From: an uncultured Clostridia bacterium
GTDB lineage: Bacteria; Bacillota; Clostridia; Oscillospirales; CAG-272
Assembly: GCA_946055715.1 (NCBI GenBank)
Contig: CAMGGT010000018.1
Coordinates: 1 to 8,595 of the forward strand
DNA length: 8,595 nt
Reading direction: 5' to 3'
Part shown: one piece after another, positions 1 to 6,086 of the stretch
Layout: each line of letters opens with the position of its first letter
Position numbering within the stretch: position 1 is the first letter of the stretch
Notes under the pieces: generated by a model
What the model was told of the DNA's origin: nothing
Seen by the model: only the letters and a program-made list of their open reading frames with translations
Databases searched by the model: none
Program-made: the position numbers and the translations under genes

Positions 1-69
1 CTCTTCGGGGGTCATATTCTTTCGTAATGTTCTTGCGTTTGAAACGAGTTTCTTATTGTACGGTATCAT
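1..69 (-). CDS. DUF559 / Vsr-like endonuclease-domain protein, N-terminal fragment (cut by window edge)
   Basis: An open frame runs from an ATG at 69 to the left edge and gives 23 residues, beginning MIPYNKKLVSNARTLRKN and continuing MTPEE. The stretch NARTLRKNMTPEE matches the N-terminal signature of DUF559 proteins (asparagine-rich start, then L-R-K-N-x-T-x-E-E, normally followed by a K/R-x-L-W segment). These are small proteins of about 110-130 residues with a PD-(D/E)XK fold related to the very-short-patch-repair endonuclease Vsr; their cellular role is largely uncharacterised. The start is supported by a GAGGAG ribosome binding site 5 nt upstream. The catalytic part lies outside the window, so activity cannot be judged. 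The family call rests on a short stretch and is likely rather than certain. The 5' leader consists of the hairpin element at 75-121. Confidence 0.68.
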   Translation of the reverse strand, partial: MIPYNKKLVSNARTLRKNMTPEE

Positions 70-74
70 TCTGA

Positions 75-80
75 CTCCTC
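75..80 (-). promoter_or_regulatory. Ribosome binding site of the DUF559 gene
   Basis: On the minus strand this reads GAGGAG, with 5 nt before the ATG at 69. It makes this short, edge-truncated frame a credible gene. It lies only 4 nt from the base of the stable hairpin at 85-97, so local RNA structure could affect initiation (inference). Confidence 0.7.
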
Positions 81-121
81 ATCCACCGCTTCGCGGTCCC
101 CCTTCTCCCACAGGAGAAGGC
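75..121. repeat. Double-hairpin intergenic element, resembling a dispersed clostridial repeat
   Basis: Two perfect hairpins stand in tandem. Arms at 85-89 and 93-97 (ACCGC/GCGGT) enclose a three-base loop; on the minus strand the core reads GCGAAGC, a sequence known to form an exceptionally stable mini-hairpin. Arms at 101-108 and 113-120 (CCTTCTCC/GGAGAAGG) enclose the loop CACA. The arrangement, CTCCTCATCC followed by a GC-rich hairpin and then a CCTTCTCC-type hairpin ending in AAGGC, resembles short repeats I recall as scattered between genes in clostridial gut genomes. A single copy in this window cannot prove dispersal. The left end overlaps the ribosome binding site of the DUF559 gene. 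Confidence 0.6.
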
Positions 122-141
122 ATTGAAGGCAGACCTGCGGT

Positions 142-195
142 AAAGGGGCTGTTGCAAATGTAAAAACGATTTGCAACAGCCCCTTTTTGTTTTTT
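142..195 (+). terminator. Strong inverted repeat with T-tail, probably a bidirectional terminator
   Basis: Arms at 142-159 and 169-186 are perfectly complementary over 18 bp, with core GGGGCTGTTGCAAAT, around a 9-nt loop. On the plus strand the stem runs into five T, a G and six T (to 195), a textbook intrinsic terminator. On the minus strand the same stem ends in only three U before ACCG, a weaker terminator. The only gene seen to run into it is the deacetylase on the minus strand, which stops at 227, so the better tail faces the unexpected way. It may act in both directions, or may be an inserted repeat; the CTGTTGCAAA core resembles the terminal repeats of IS6-family elements, but no transposase is present. 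Confidence 0.65.
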
Positions 196-226
196 CGCTT
201 TTTGCCCCGATGCCCGGCGGCCGGCC

Positions 227-1072
227 TTACAGATGAATGGTCTCGCCGGGACGGATGGAGACGGGGGTGCCGCCTGCATCCAGGCAAAGGGTGAGGGCGG
301 TGGGATTGTGCAGAATGGTGCCGTCAAAGGATGTCTCCAGGCGGCGGTAGGCGGCGAGGTAGTCCACAATTTCGATGTTGGTGGCATACCACACATCCTC
401 GTGGCCGCCGACCTTCTCGCACACGGCCTCGATGGCCTGCCAACTGTTGGCCCCCTTGTTATACTCAAATTCATAGCTGTGTCCCCACAGATAAAACAGG
501 CGGGGCACGGCGGTCTTCATCTCAAAGAAGGTGTCCAGCATGTGATCCAGTTCAGGGTCGGCGTGATGGGTCGTGGGGGCAAACGGAATCCAGCTTTCGG
601 GCAGATAATAGCCGTTGTTGGCCTTGCCGCAGGCGCGGCAGTAGGCAAAGCCGCACAGGCGCAGGGCATCCGTCACATTCTTGTTGGCGGTGCCAAACGG
701 CAGCACAAAGCCGCGGATGATGCGGCCGAACATGTGTTCCAGCGCTTCTTTGTCGCGGGTGATCTGCGCCAACATGGCAGAGTCGGGCAGACTCTCCAAA
801 AACGGGTGGTTGTATCCGTGCGCGGCGATCTCCATGCCGGAGTCGGCATAGGTGGCAAGCACATCGTCGGCGGTCATGCGGCGGTGGATGGTGCCGGGGG
901 CATAGACGGTGCCGTCCGGTGCAAACAGGCCGGAATTGATATTGAATGTGCCTTTCAGGCCGTTTTTCTGCATGATGGCAATCAGGCGCGCGTCTGTCTG
1001 CACGCCGTCGTCATAACTCATGGTGAAGGCCTTGAGACGGCCGCCGGGATAGCGCATATAGATGTTGGGCAT
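227..1072 (-). CDS. Polysaccharide deacetylase-like protein (NodB fold, carbohydrate esterase 4 type)
   Basis: This 281-residue protein carries the motif series of NodB-fold deacetylases, which remove acetyl groups from N-acetylated sugars using a metal. Motif 1 is SYDDG (residues 19-23), with D21/D22 as expected catalytic and metal-binding aspartates. Motif 2 is HGYNH (85-89), giving two metal-binding histidines. Motif 3 is the LPFG segment after R120 (124-127). Motif 4 is the YLWGH segment with H198. There is no signal peptide or membrane segment, so the protein should be cytoplasmic, unlike peptidoglycan deacetylases, and a soluble sugar or small molecule is the likelier substrate. The C-terminal 35 residues look like a small beta-rich tail. 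The frame opens further upstream (to 1120), but the ATG at 1072 has an ideal ribosome binding site and starts the conserved region. It sits 335 bp after fhs, so it probably has its own promoter. The substrate is unknown. Confidence 0.85.
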   Translation of the reverse strand: MPNIYMRYPGGRLKAFTMSYDDGVQTDARLIAIMQKNGLKGTFNINSGLFAPDGTVYAPGTIHRRMTADDVLATYADSGMEIAAHGYNHPFLESLPDSAMLAQITRDKEALEHMFGRIIRGFVLPFGTANKNVTDALRLCGFAYCRACGKANNGYYLPESWIPFAPTTHHADPELDHMLDTFFEMKTAVPRLFYLWGHSYEFEYNKGANSWQAIEAVCEKVGGHEDVWYATNIEIVDYLAAYRRLETSFDGTILHNPTALTLCLDAGGTPVSIRPGETIHL

Positions 1073-1407
1073 AAAGATGATCCTCCTCAAATAAAAGTGG
1101 GCAGATATAGATGAAATCATCGAAACGCAGAGCCGATCTCCGCCGCCAAGACGGCAACCGGGTCGGCAGGGGTGAGGGATGCAAACGCGGATCTGTCCGA
1201 AAATCGGGCGCGCAGGCAGGGGGTTTTGACAAAAAAGCGCAATTTTTCGTTTCCCACCGGGCTTTTGCGGCAGACATCCCTCTGTGCGCTTGGGCCAGGC
1301 GGATGAACACAGTCAATGGATAAACTCATAAGGACGGCGTCAAAGGATACGACCAAGGCACACATCCACGCTTTCCGCCGTGCGGTTTTTGAGACAGGTG
1401 AAAGCTG
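1073..1407. other. 335-bp intergenic region between fhs and the deacetylase
   Basis: I find no convincing gene here. Short open frames on both strands (for example 1117-1365 on the minus strand) have low-complexity, arginine-, serine- and proline-rich translations with no recognisable family and no good ribosome binding site. No classic U-tailed terminator follows the fhs stop; the nearest stem (GACAG/CTGTC just after 1408) is 5 bp long and lacks a U-run. The region presumably holds the deacetylase promoter. A TATATC at 1104-1109 (minus) is a possible -10 element, but no matching -35 is visible at the right spacing. Confidence 0.5.
1081..1088 (-). promoter_or_regulatory. Ribosome binding site deciding the deacetylase start
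   Basis: The minus strand reads TGAGGAGGA, near-perfect complementarity to the 16S anti-Shine-Dalgarno end, placed 9 nt before the ATG at 1072. It lies inside the longer open frame that begins at 1120, which argues that the 16-residue upstream extension is not translated. Confidence 0.8.
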
Positions 1408-3075
1408 TCAGAACAGGCCGACGATGCGGCCGTCGTCTGTGACATCAATGCGCTCTGCGGCGGGAGATTTGGGCAGGCCGGGCATGGTCATGATGTCGCC
1501 CGTCAGGGCGATGATAAAGCCCGCGCCCGCCGCCATGCGCACAGACCTGACCGTGACGGTGAAGTCCTCCGGTGCGCAAAGCAAGGTGGGGTCGTCCGAA
1601 AAGCTGTATTGCGTTTTGGCCATGCAGACGGGACAGCGGCCAAATCCCAGCCGAACCAGTTCGTCCAGTTGCTTCTGAGCCGCGGGCAAAAAGGTCACAT
1701 CCCGGCCGCGGTAGATGCGGCGCACGATGCATCTGACTTTTTCTTCGGGGGAGAGGTCGTCTTCATAGCAGAAGGAAAAGTGCCCCGTCTCCTGTTCGCA
1801 CAGAGAGATCACCTCGCGCGCCAGCGCCTCGCCGCCGCGCCCGCCGTCTGCCCATACCGTCGAGAGGGCCACCCGCACGCCCGCCGCGCGGCAGGCAGAG
1901 AGGACGGCTTGCGTCTCTTCGTCTGTGTCGGTGGGGAAGCGGTTGAGCGCCACCACGCAGGGCAGACCGAACACCTCGCGAATGTTGGAGACATGGCGCA
2001 TCAGGTTGGGCAGGCCGCGGACGACGGCCTCGGCATCCGGGCGCGAAAGGTCGCATTTTTGGATACCGCCGTGCATTTTCAGCGCGCGGACGGTGGCCAC
2101 CACCACCGCGGCATCCGGCACCAGCCCGGCTGTGCGGCATTTGATGTCCAAAAACTTTTCTGCGCCCAGATCGGCCCCGAAGCCGGCCTCGGTGACGGTA
2201 TATTCGCCCATGCGCAGGGCGGTTTTGGTGGCAATGACGGAGTTGCACCCGTGGGCAATGTTGGCAAACGGGCCGCCGTGGATCAGGGCGGGGGTGCCTT
2301 CCAGCGTCTGCACCAGATTGGGCTTGATGGCATCCTTGAGCAGGGCGGTCATGGCGCCTGCCGCCTTGAGGTCGCCCGCGGTCACGGGCTTGCCGTCGTA
2401 GGTATAGCCGACGATCATGCGGGCAAGGCGGGCCTTGAGATCGGAGAGCGAGTCTGCCAGGCACAGCACCGCCATCACTTCCGAGGCCACCGTGATGTCA
2501 AAGCCGTCCTCGCGCGGGGTGCCGTTTGGCTTGCCGCCCAGGCCGTCTACGATCATGCGCAGCTGGCGGTCGTTCATGTCCACACAGCGCTTCCAGGTCA
2601 CGCGGCGGGGGTCGATGCCCAGCCCGTTGCCCTGCTGGATGTGGTTGTCTAACAGCGCGGCCAGCAGATTGTTGGCGGCGCCGATGGCGTGAAAGTCGCC
2701 GGTGAAGTGCAGGTTGATGTCTTCCATGGGCACCACCTGCGCATAGCCGCCGCCCGCCGCGCCGCCCTTGATGCCAAAGACAGGCCCAAGCGAGGGCTCG
2801 CGCAGGACCACCGTGGTCTTCTTGCCCAGACGGCGCAGGCCGTCCGCAAGGCCGATGGTGGTGGTGGTCTTGCCCTCTCCCGCCGGTGTGGGGGTGATGG
2901 CCGTGACCAGGATCAGATGGCCGTTTGCCGCGGCGGGCACGGCAGAGGGGTCAATTTTGGCCTTGTATTTTCCATAGGGTTCAAGTCCGTTTTCGTCAAT
3001 GCCCGCTTCACGGGCGACCTCGCAGATGGGCAGCATTTTGCAGGCCTGTGCGATCTCAATGTCGGTTTTGGGCAT
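1408..3075 (-). CDS. fhs: Formate-tetrahydrofolate ligase (10-formyl-THF synthetase)
   Basis: The enzyme joins formate to tetrahydrofolate with ATP to give 10-formyl-THF, the second step of the methyl branch of the Wood-Ljungdahl pathway and a one-carbon source for purines and formylmethionine in anaerobes. The 555-residue length is that of the bacterial monofunctional enzyme. Visible hallmarks are the P-loop TPAGEGKT (63-70), the first family signature [11 protein letters not shown] (101-111), the segment [13 protein letters not shown] (128-140), the second signature [12 protein letters not shown] (326-337) and the conserved C-terminal [10 protein letters not shown] segment (531-540). No signal peptide or membrane segment is seen, so it is cytosolic and probably tetrameric like its homologues. 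The ATG at 3075 follows GAGG with a 7-nt gap. No other folate genes (folD, fchA, metF) or CO-dehydrogenase genes adjoin it, so the window cannot show whether it serves acetogenesis or only biosynthesis. The frame is intact. Confidence 0.97.
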   Translation of the reverse strand: MPKTDIEIAQACKMLPICEVAREAGIDENGLEPYGKYKAKIDPSAVPAAANGHLILVTAITPTPAGEGKTTTTIGLADGLRRLGKKTTVVLREPSLGPVFGIKGGAAGGGYAQVVPMEDINLHFTGDFHAIGAANNLLAALLDNHIQQGNGLGIDPRRVTWKRCVDMNDRQLRMIVDGLGGKPNGTPREDGFDITVASEVMAVLCLADSLSDLKARLARMIVGYTYDGKPVTAGDLKAAGAMTALLKDAIKPNLVQTLEGTPALIHGGPFANIAHGCNSVIATKTALRMGEYTVTEAGFGADLGAEKFLDIKCRTAGLVPDAAVVVATVRALKMHGGIQKCDLSRPDAEAVVRGLPNLMRHVSNIREVFGLPCVVALNRFPTDTDEETQAVLSACRAAGVRVALSTVWADGGRGGEALAREVISLCEQETGHFSFCYEDDLSPEEKVRCIVRRIYRGRDVTFLPAAQKQLDELVRLGFGRCPVCMAKTQYSFSDDPTLLCAPEDFTVTVRSVRMAAGAGFIIALTGDIMTMPGLPKSPAAERIDVTDDGRIVGLF

Positions 3076-3110
3076 ATGGATACCTCGCTTTCGTGTGTTG
3101 TGTCCGCCGG

Positions 3111-3222
3111 GCAGGGCAGACGGAGAATTGTATGCGCCCGCCTGTCGGCAATGTCGCAGGTCGGACGGAGTATTGTGTGCTCCTGTTTTTCGGGCAATGC
3201 CGCAGGGGGGCGGCTGTGTGCG
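3111..3222. repeat. Imperfect tandem repeats of about 45 bp in the fhs leader
   Basis: Copy A (3111-3137) and copy B (3156-3182) match at 22 of 27 positions; both start GCAGG, contain GACGGAG and end ATTGT[A/G]TGC. They lie exactly 45 nt apart. A weaker copy C starts with GCAGG at 3202, 46 nt further on, and shares the preceding GGCAATG[T/C]CGCAGG with copy B. The array fills most of the 170-bp gap between the ABC exporter stop and the fhs start. Read toward fhs, copy A contains TACAAT (3132 to 3127), a plausible -10 element about 50 nt before the fhs ATG, but I see no convincing -35 at normal spacing. Function is unknown: it could be a decayed short repeat array or a repeated regulatory site. 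Confidence 0.6.
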
Positions 3223-3245
3223 TCACGCCGCGGGGTGGCGGGGCA

Positions 3246-4982
3246 TCATTTGGCTGTGGGTTCTTCCAATGCGCCGAACTGGCGGCGGTACAGGTCGGCA
3301 TAGACGGCATTTTGCGCCATCAGCTCGGCGTGCGAGCCCTCCTCGATGATGCGCCCGTCGGAGACGACGGCGATCCTGTCGGCATTTTTGACGGTGGAGA
3401 GGCGGTGGGCCACCACCAGGGTGGTGCGGCCGCGGCAAAGCTCGTCCAGCGACTGCTGGATCATCATTTCGGTGGCGGTGTCCAGCGCGCTTGTGGCCTC
3501 GTCCAGAATGAGGATGGGCGGATTTTTGAGAAAGACGCGGGCAATGGACAGCCGCTGTTTCTGCCCGCCGGACAGGCGCACGCCGCGCTCGCCGATGATG
3601 GTTTCGTAGCCGTCCTTCATCTTCATGATGTCGTCGTGGATGTTGGCGCGGCGCGCGGCCTCGACCACCTCTTCATCGGTGGCGCCCGGTCGACCGTAGA
3701 GGATGTTGTCTTTGACAGAGGCGTCAAAGAGGTAGATGTCCTGCTGGACGATGCCGATCTGACGGCGCAGGGACGAGAGGGTCATCTGCTTGGTGTCGGT
3801 GCCGTCGATCTCGATGCGGCCCTGCTCCACCTCATAAAAGCGGGGGATGAGGTGGCAGACGGTGGTTTTTCCGCCGCCGCTGGGGCCTACCAGCGCAAAG
3901 GTACTGCCGCGGGGAATCTCCAGCGACAGGCCGTGCAGCACATCCTGCTCGCGGCCGTAGCCGTAGGTGACATTCTCAAAGCGGATGTGCCCCGACAGGC
4001 GGCCGGCATCCACCGCGCCCGGCAGGTCGGCTTCGGCGGGGGTGTCCATGATCTCCACAAAGCGTCTGAAGCCCGACACACCCTCCTGATATTGCTCCAC
4101 AAAATTGATGAGGGTCATCATGGGGGAGATGAACATATTGATGGACACGATGAAGGCCGAATAGTCACCGAAGCGGATGTCGCCCCGGTAGAGGAACAGC
4201 CCGCCCGCGATCAGCACGATGACATTGAACACATCCGTGACAAACGAGGTGGTGCTGTGAAACAGCCCCATGGCATGATAGGCCTTGCGGCGCGCCTCGA
4301 TGAAGGCGGTGTTGCCCTTCTCGAATTTGGCAGATTCGGCCGCCGCGTTGTCAAACGCTTTGGTGACCCGAATGCCGGCAATGCTGCTTTGCAGGGTGCC
4401 GTTGACCTCGGCAATGGCGGCGCGGCTGGCGGTAAAGGCCTCCCGCTGGCGGCGGCGGAGCTTGGCCGCGATCAGAAACAGAAAGGGCACGCAGGCAAAC
4501 ACGATCAGCGTCAGCCACACATTGATGGTGCAAAGATAGACAAAGGCCGTGATGACAGAGACACCCGAGATCAGCAGGTTCTCGGGGCCGTGGTGCGCCA
4601 GTTCGCTGATGTCCATCAGGTCGTTTGTCATGCGGGACATGATCTTGCCGGTCTCTTGCCCGTCATAGAACGAAAAGGGCAGTTTTTGCAGATGCTCAAA
4701 CATATCCGAGCGCATCTGCGCCTGCATGCGCACCCCCATGATGTGCCCCTTGTATTGCACAAAAAAGCGCAGCAGCATGCGCAGACCGTACAGCCCCAGC
4801 AGGATCACACCGCAGAAAATGATCATCCGGTAGCGGCGGTTGGGGATCAGGTCGTTGAGCATGGCGCGGGTCACAATGGGGTAGACCACCGCCACAAGCG
4901 AGATGAGCATGGAGGCCGTCATGTCCGCCCAGAACAGGCGAAGGTGGGGCTTGTAGTAGGAAACAAATCGTTTGAACATCAT
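3246..4982 (-). CDS. ABC exporter, fused permease and ATPase half-transporter (MsbA/BmrA type)
   Basis: This 578-residue protein has an N-terminal six-helix exporter domain (about residues 15-300) and a C-terminal ATPase domain (about 333-570), the usual layout of homodimeric or heterodimeric lipid and multidrug exporters. ATPase motifs are intact: Walker A GPSGGGKT (366-373), Q-loop in IVQQD (411-415), signature LSGGQ (470-474), Walker B ILILDE (490-495) with catalytic E495, and switch histidine H526 in VVAHRLST. Since its own catalytic site is complete and no second half-transporter is adjacent, a homodimer is the simplest model (inference). The substrate cannot be read from sequence; hydrophobic drugs, lipids or peptides are all possible. 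Two consecutive ATG codons (4982 and 4979) could serve as start; the preceding GGACGG is a weak ribosome binding site. It follows the AEC gene by 160 bp and may be separately transcribed. Confidence 0.93.
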   Translation of the reverse strand: MMFKRFVSYYKPHLRLFWADMTASMLISLVAVVYPIVTRAMLNDLIPNRRYRMIIFCGVILLGLYGLRMLLRFFVQYKGHIMGVRMQAQMRSDMFEHLQKLPFSFYDGQETGKIMSRMTNDLMDISELAHHGPENLLISGVSVITAFVYLCTINVWLTLIVFACVPFLFLIAAKLRRRQREAFTASRAAIAEVNGTLQSSIAGIRVTKAFDNAAAESAKFEKGNTAFIEARRKAYHAMGLFHSTTSFVTDVFNVIVLIAGGLFLYRGDIRFGDYSAFIVSINMFISPMMTLINFVEQYQEGVSGFRRFVEIMDTPAEADLPGAVDAGRLSGHIRFENVTYGYGREQDVLHGLSLEIPRGSTFALVGPSGGGKTTVCHLIPRFYEVEQGRIEIDGTDTKQMTLSSLRRQIGIVQQDIYLFDASVKDNILYGRPGATDEEVVEAARRANIHDDIMKMKDGYETIIGERGVRLSGGQKQRLSIARVFLKNPPILILDEATSALDTATEMMIQQSLDELCRGRTTLVVAHRLSTVKNADRIAVVSDGRIIEEGSHAELMAQNAVYADLYRRQFGALEEPTAK

Positions 4983-5111
4983 ATACCGTCCATTTTAATA
5001 CTTTGCCGGGTGGGCATCGGCAGCATCGCAAAGAAAAGCAGGCAGGCGCGGCCGCACGCCGGAAAGACGGCGGTGCAGAACCGGCGCAGAGGATGCGTCA
5101 AAGCCGTTTTT

Positions 5112-5129
5112 CCGCATGGCGAAATGCGG
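5112..5129 (-). other. Stem-loop downstream of the AEC transporter gene
   Basis: Perfect 6-bp arms CCGCAT (5112-5117) and ATGCGG (5124-5129) enclose a 6-nt loop, starting 13 nt after the AEC stop in the direction of transcription. In that direction it is followed by AAAAACGGC rather than a U-run, so it does not qualify as a standard intrinsic terminator. It may be part of a larger structure, since flanking AGCCG and CGGCT can also pair. The rest of the 160-bp gap (4983-5142) shows no gene. Confidence 0.3.
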
Positions 5130-5142
5130 CTCTTTCGGTCAT

Positions 5143-6075
5143 TCATGCGGGCAGAAGAAGGGTCAGCAGGGGAATGGTGAGAAAGCACAGCAGGGTGGTG
5201 AGCAGCACGCAGTTGGCCGCCAGTTCCTGCTCGCTGCGGTGGATCTCGGCCAGGTTGAGGATGATGGAGCCGCAGGGCATCGCCGACAGCACCAGCACCG
5301 CCGCGCGGAAGGTGCCCGGCAGGGGCAGCAGCAGAGAAATGCCATAGCAGAACAGGGGAAAGATCAGCAGCTTCAGCGCCGCCGTCAGATAGACGATGGG
5401 GCGGGAGAACAGCCGCACGGCATTCACCGAGGCCAGCCGTACGCCAAGGATCATCATGCACAGCGGGGCGGTCATTTTGCCCAGCAGGTCAACGGCCGAG
5501 ACCAGCAGGGCGGGCAGAAACTCGCCCGCCCGCAGAAAAAACAGCGGAAGCCCTGCCGCCAAGCTGATGACGGTGGGATTGCAGACGGCGGCGCGAAGAG
5601 ACATAAACCGCTTCTCGCCCGTCAGGCAGAACACCCCCACCGTAAAGACAAGGATATTCATGGAGATGCAGTACATGCAGGAGTAGGCCGCCATTTCGGG
5701 ATGGGCGGGAAACAGCATACGGATGACCGGCATGCCGAAGAAGCCCACATTGCCCATCACAGAGCCGATGGTGAGGATGCGGGTGGCGGCATCGGCGGCA
5801 AACCGACGGTGAAGCAACCCATACAAGATCAGCATAAACAGGATCTGAAATACCAGTGTCAGGACAAAGAAAAGACCCATATACCCCAGCGTCTGCACCG
5901 AAAAGTCCAGTGCCAGAAGGGAGGAGACGATCATGCAGGGAGAGCAGACATAGATGAGTACGGAAGAAAGGGAAGACAGGTGTTCTGCCGCCGCTTTTTT
6001 GGCCTTGCAGAGCAGAAAGCCCGGCAGGATGTAGAGCAGGGTCAGCACGACATTGGGAAACGCAAGTGTAAACAT
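5143..6075 (-). CDS. AEC (auxin efflux carrier) family transporter
   Basis: A 310-residue, very hydrophobic protein of the usual AEC length, with about ten membrane segments in two five-helix halves. AEC members in bacteria include the malonate/malate carriers MdcF and MleP; the fold is that of the bile acid/sodium symporter group. Supporting motifs are GNVGFFGMPV (108-117), with the conserved N-x-G-x-x-G-x-P of the first crossover helix; CNP (165-167) starting the second half; TAPLCMMILGVRLA (202-215); and AMPCG (265-269), the second crossover. The open frame reaches back to 6615, but that extension reads antisense-free through the YfcC gene in another frame and is arginine- and histidine-rich, so it is not translated. 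The ATG at 6075 has TGAGG 5 nt upstream and lies 11 nt after the YfcC stop, implying co-transcription. An organic acid is the likely substrate, but which one is not readable. Confidence 0.88.
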   Translation of the reverse strand: MFTLAFPNVVLTLLYILPGFLLCKAKKAAAEHLSSLSSVLIYVCSPCMIVSSLLALDFSVQTLGYMGLFFVLTLVFQILFMLILYGLLHRRFAADAATRILTIGSVMGNVGFFGMPVIRMLFPAHPEMAAYSCMYCISMNILVFTVGVFCLTGEKRFMSLRAAVCNPTVISLAAGLPLFFLRAGEFLPALLVSAVDLLGKMTAPLCMMILGVRLASVNAVRLFSRPIVYLTAALKLLIFPLFCYGISLLLPLPGTFRAAVLVLSAMPCGSIILNLAEIHRSEQELAANCVLLTTLLCFLTIPLLTLLLPA

Positions 6076-6086
6076 ATGTGCCTCAG

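Noticed and set aside
1073..1120. Longer deacetylase start at 1120
   Set aside because: The added 16 residues span the near-perfect ribosome binding site at 1081-1088 and lie outside the conserved domain.
1292..1354. Possible ZTP (pfl) riboswitch: minus-strand GGTCGT (1349-1354) followed by CCGCCTGGCCC (1292-1302)
   Set aside because: The two short stretches recall conserved parts of the ZTP aptamer, but the pairing partner of GGTCG is missing, the second motif deviates at a conserved G, and it would lie downstream of fhs, before a deacetylase gene.
1609..2652. A 347-codon plus-strand open frame opposite fhs
   Set aside because: It is a mirror of the fhs coding frame with a low-complexity translation and no domain; fhs itself is unambiguous.
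3111..3222. CRISPR-like impression of repeats separated by spacers
   Set aside because: Only two to three imperfect copies, similarity also extends into the would-be spacers, and no cas genes are in the window. A decayed tandem repeat explains it better.
2925..5180. A 751-codon plus-strand open frame opposite the ABC exporter and part of fhs
   Set aside because: It lies antisense to clearly identified genes, its translation is glycine-, histidine- and glutamine-rich with no family resemblance, and such long antisense frames are common in GC-rich coding DNA.
4979..5461. A 160-codon minus-strand open frame overlapping the 3' half of the AEC gene and ending at the ABC start
   Set aside because: Its upstream part is the AEC gene read in another frame, and the rest covers the intergenic gap with no recognisable family. 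The overlap of its stop with the ABC start codon appears to be chance.
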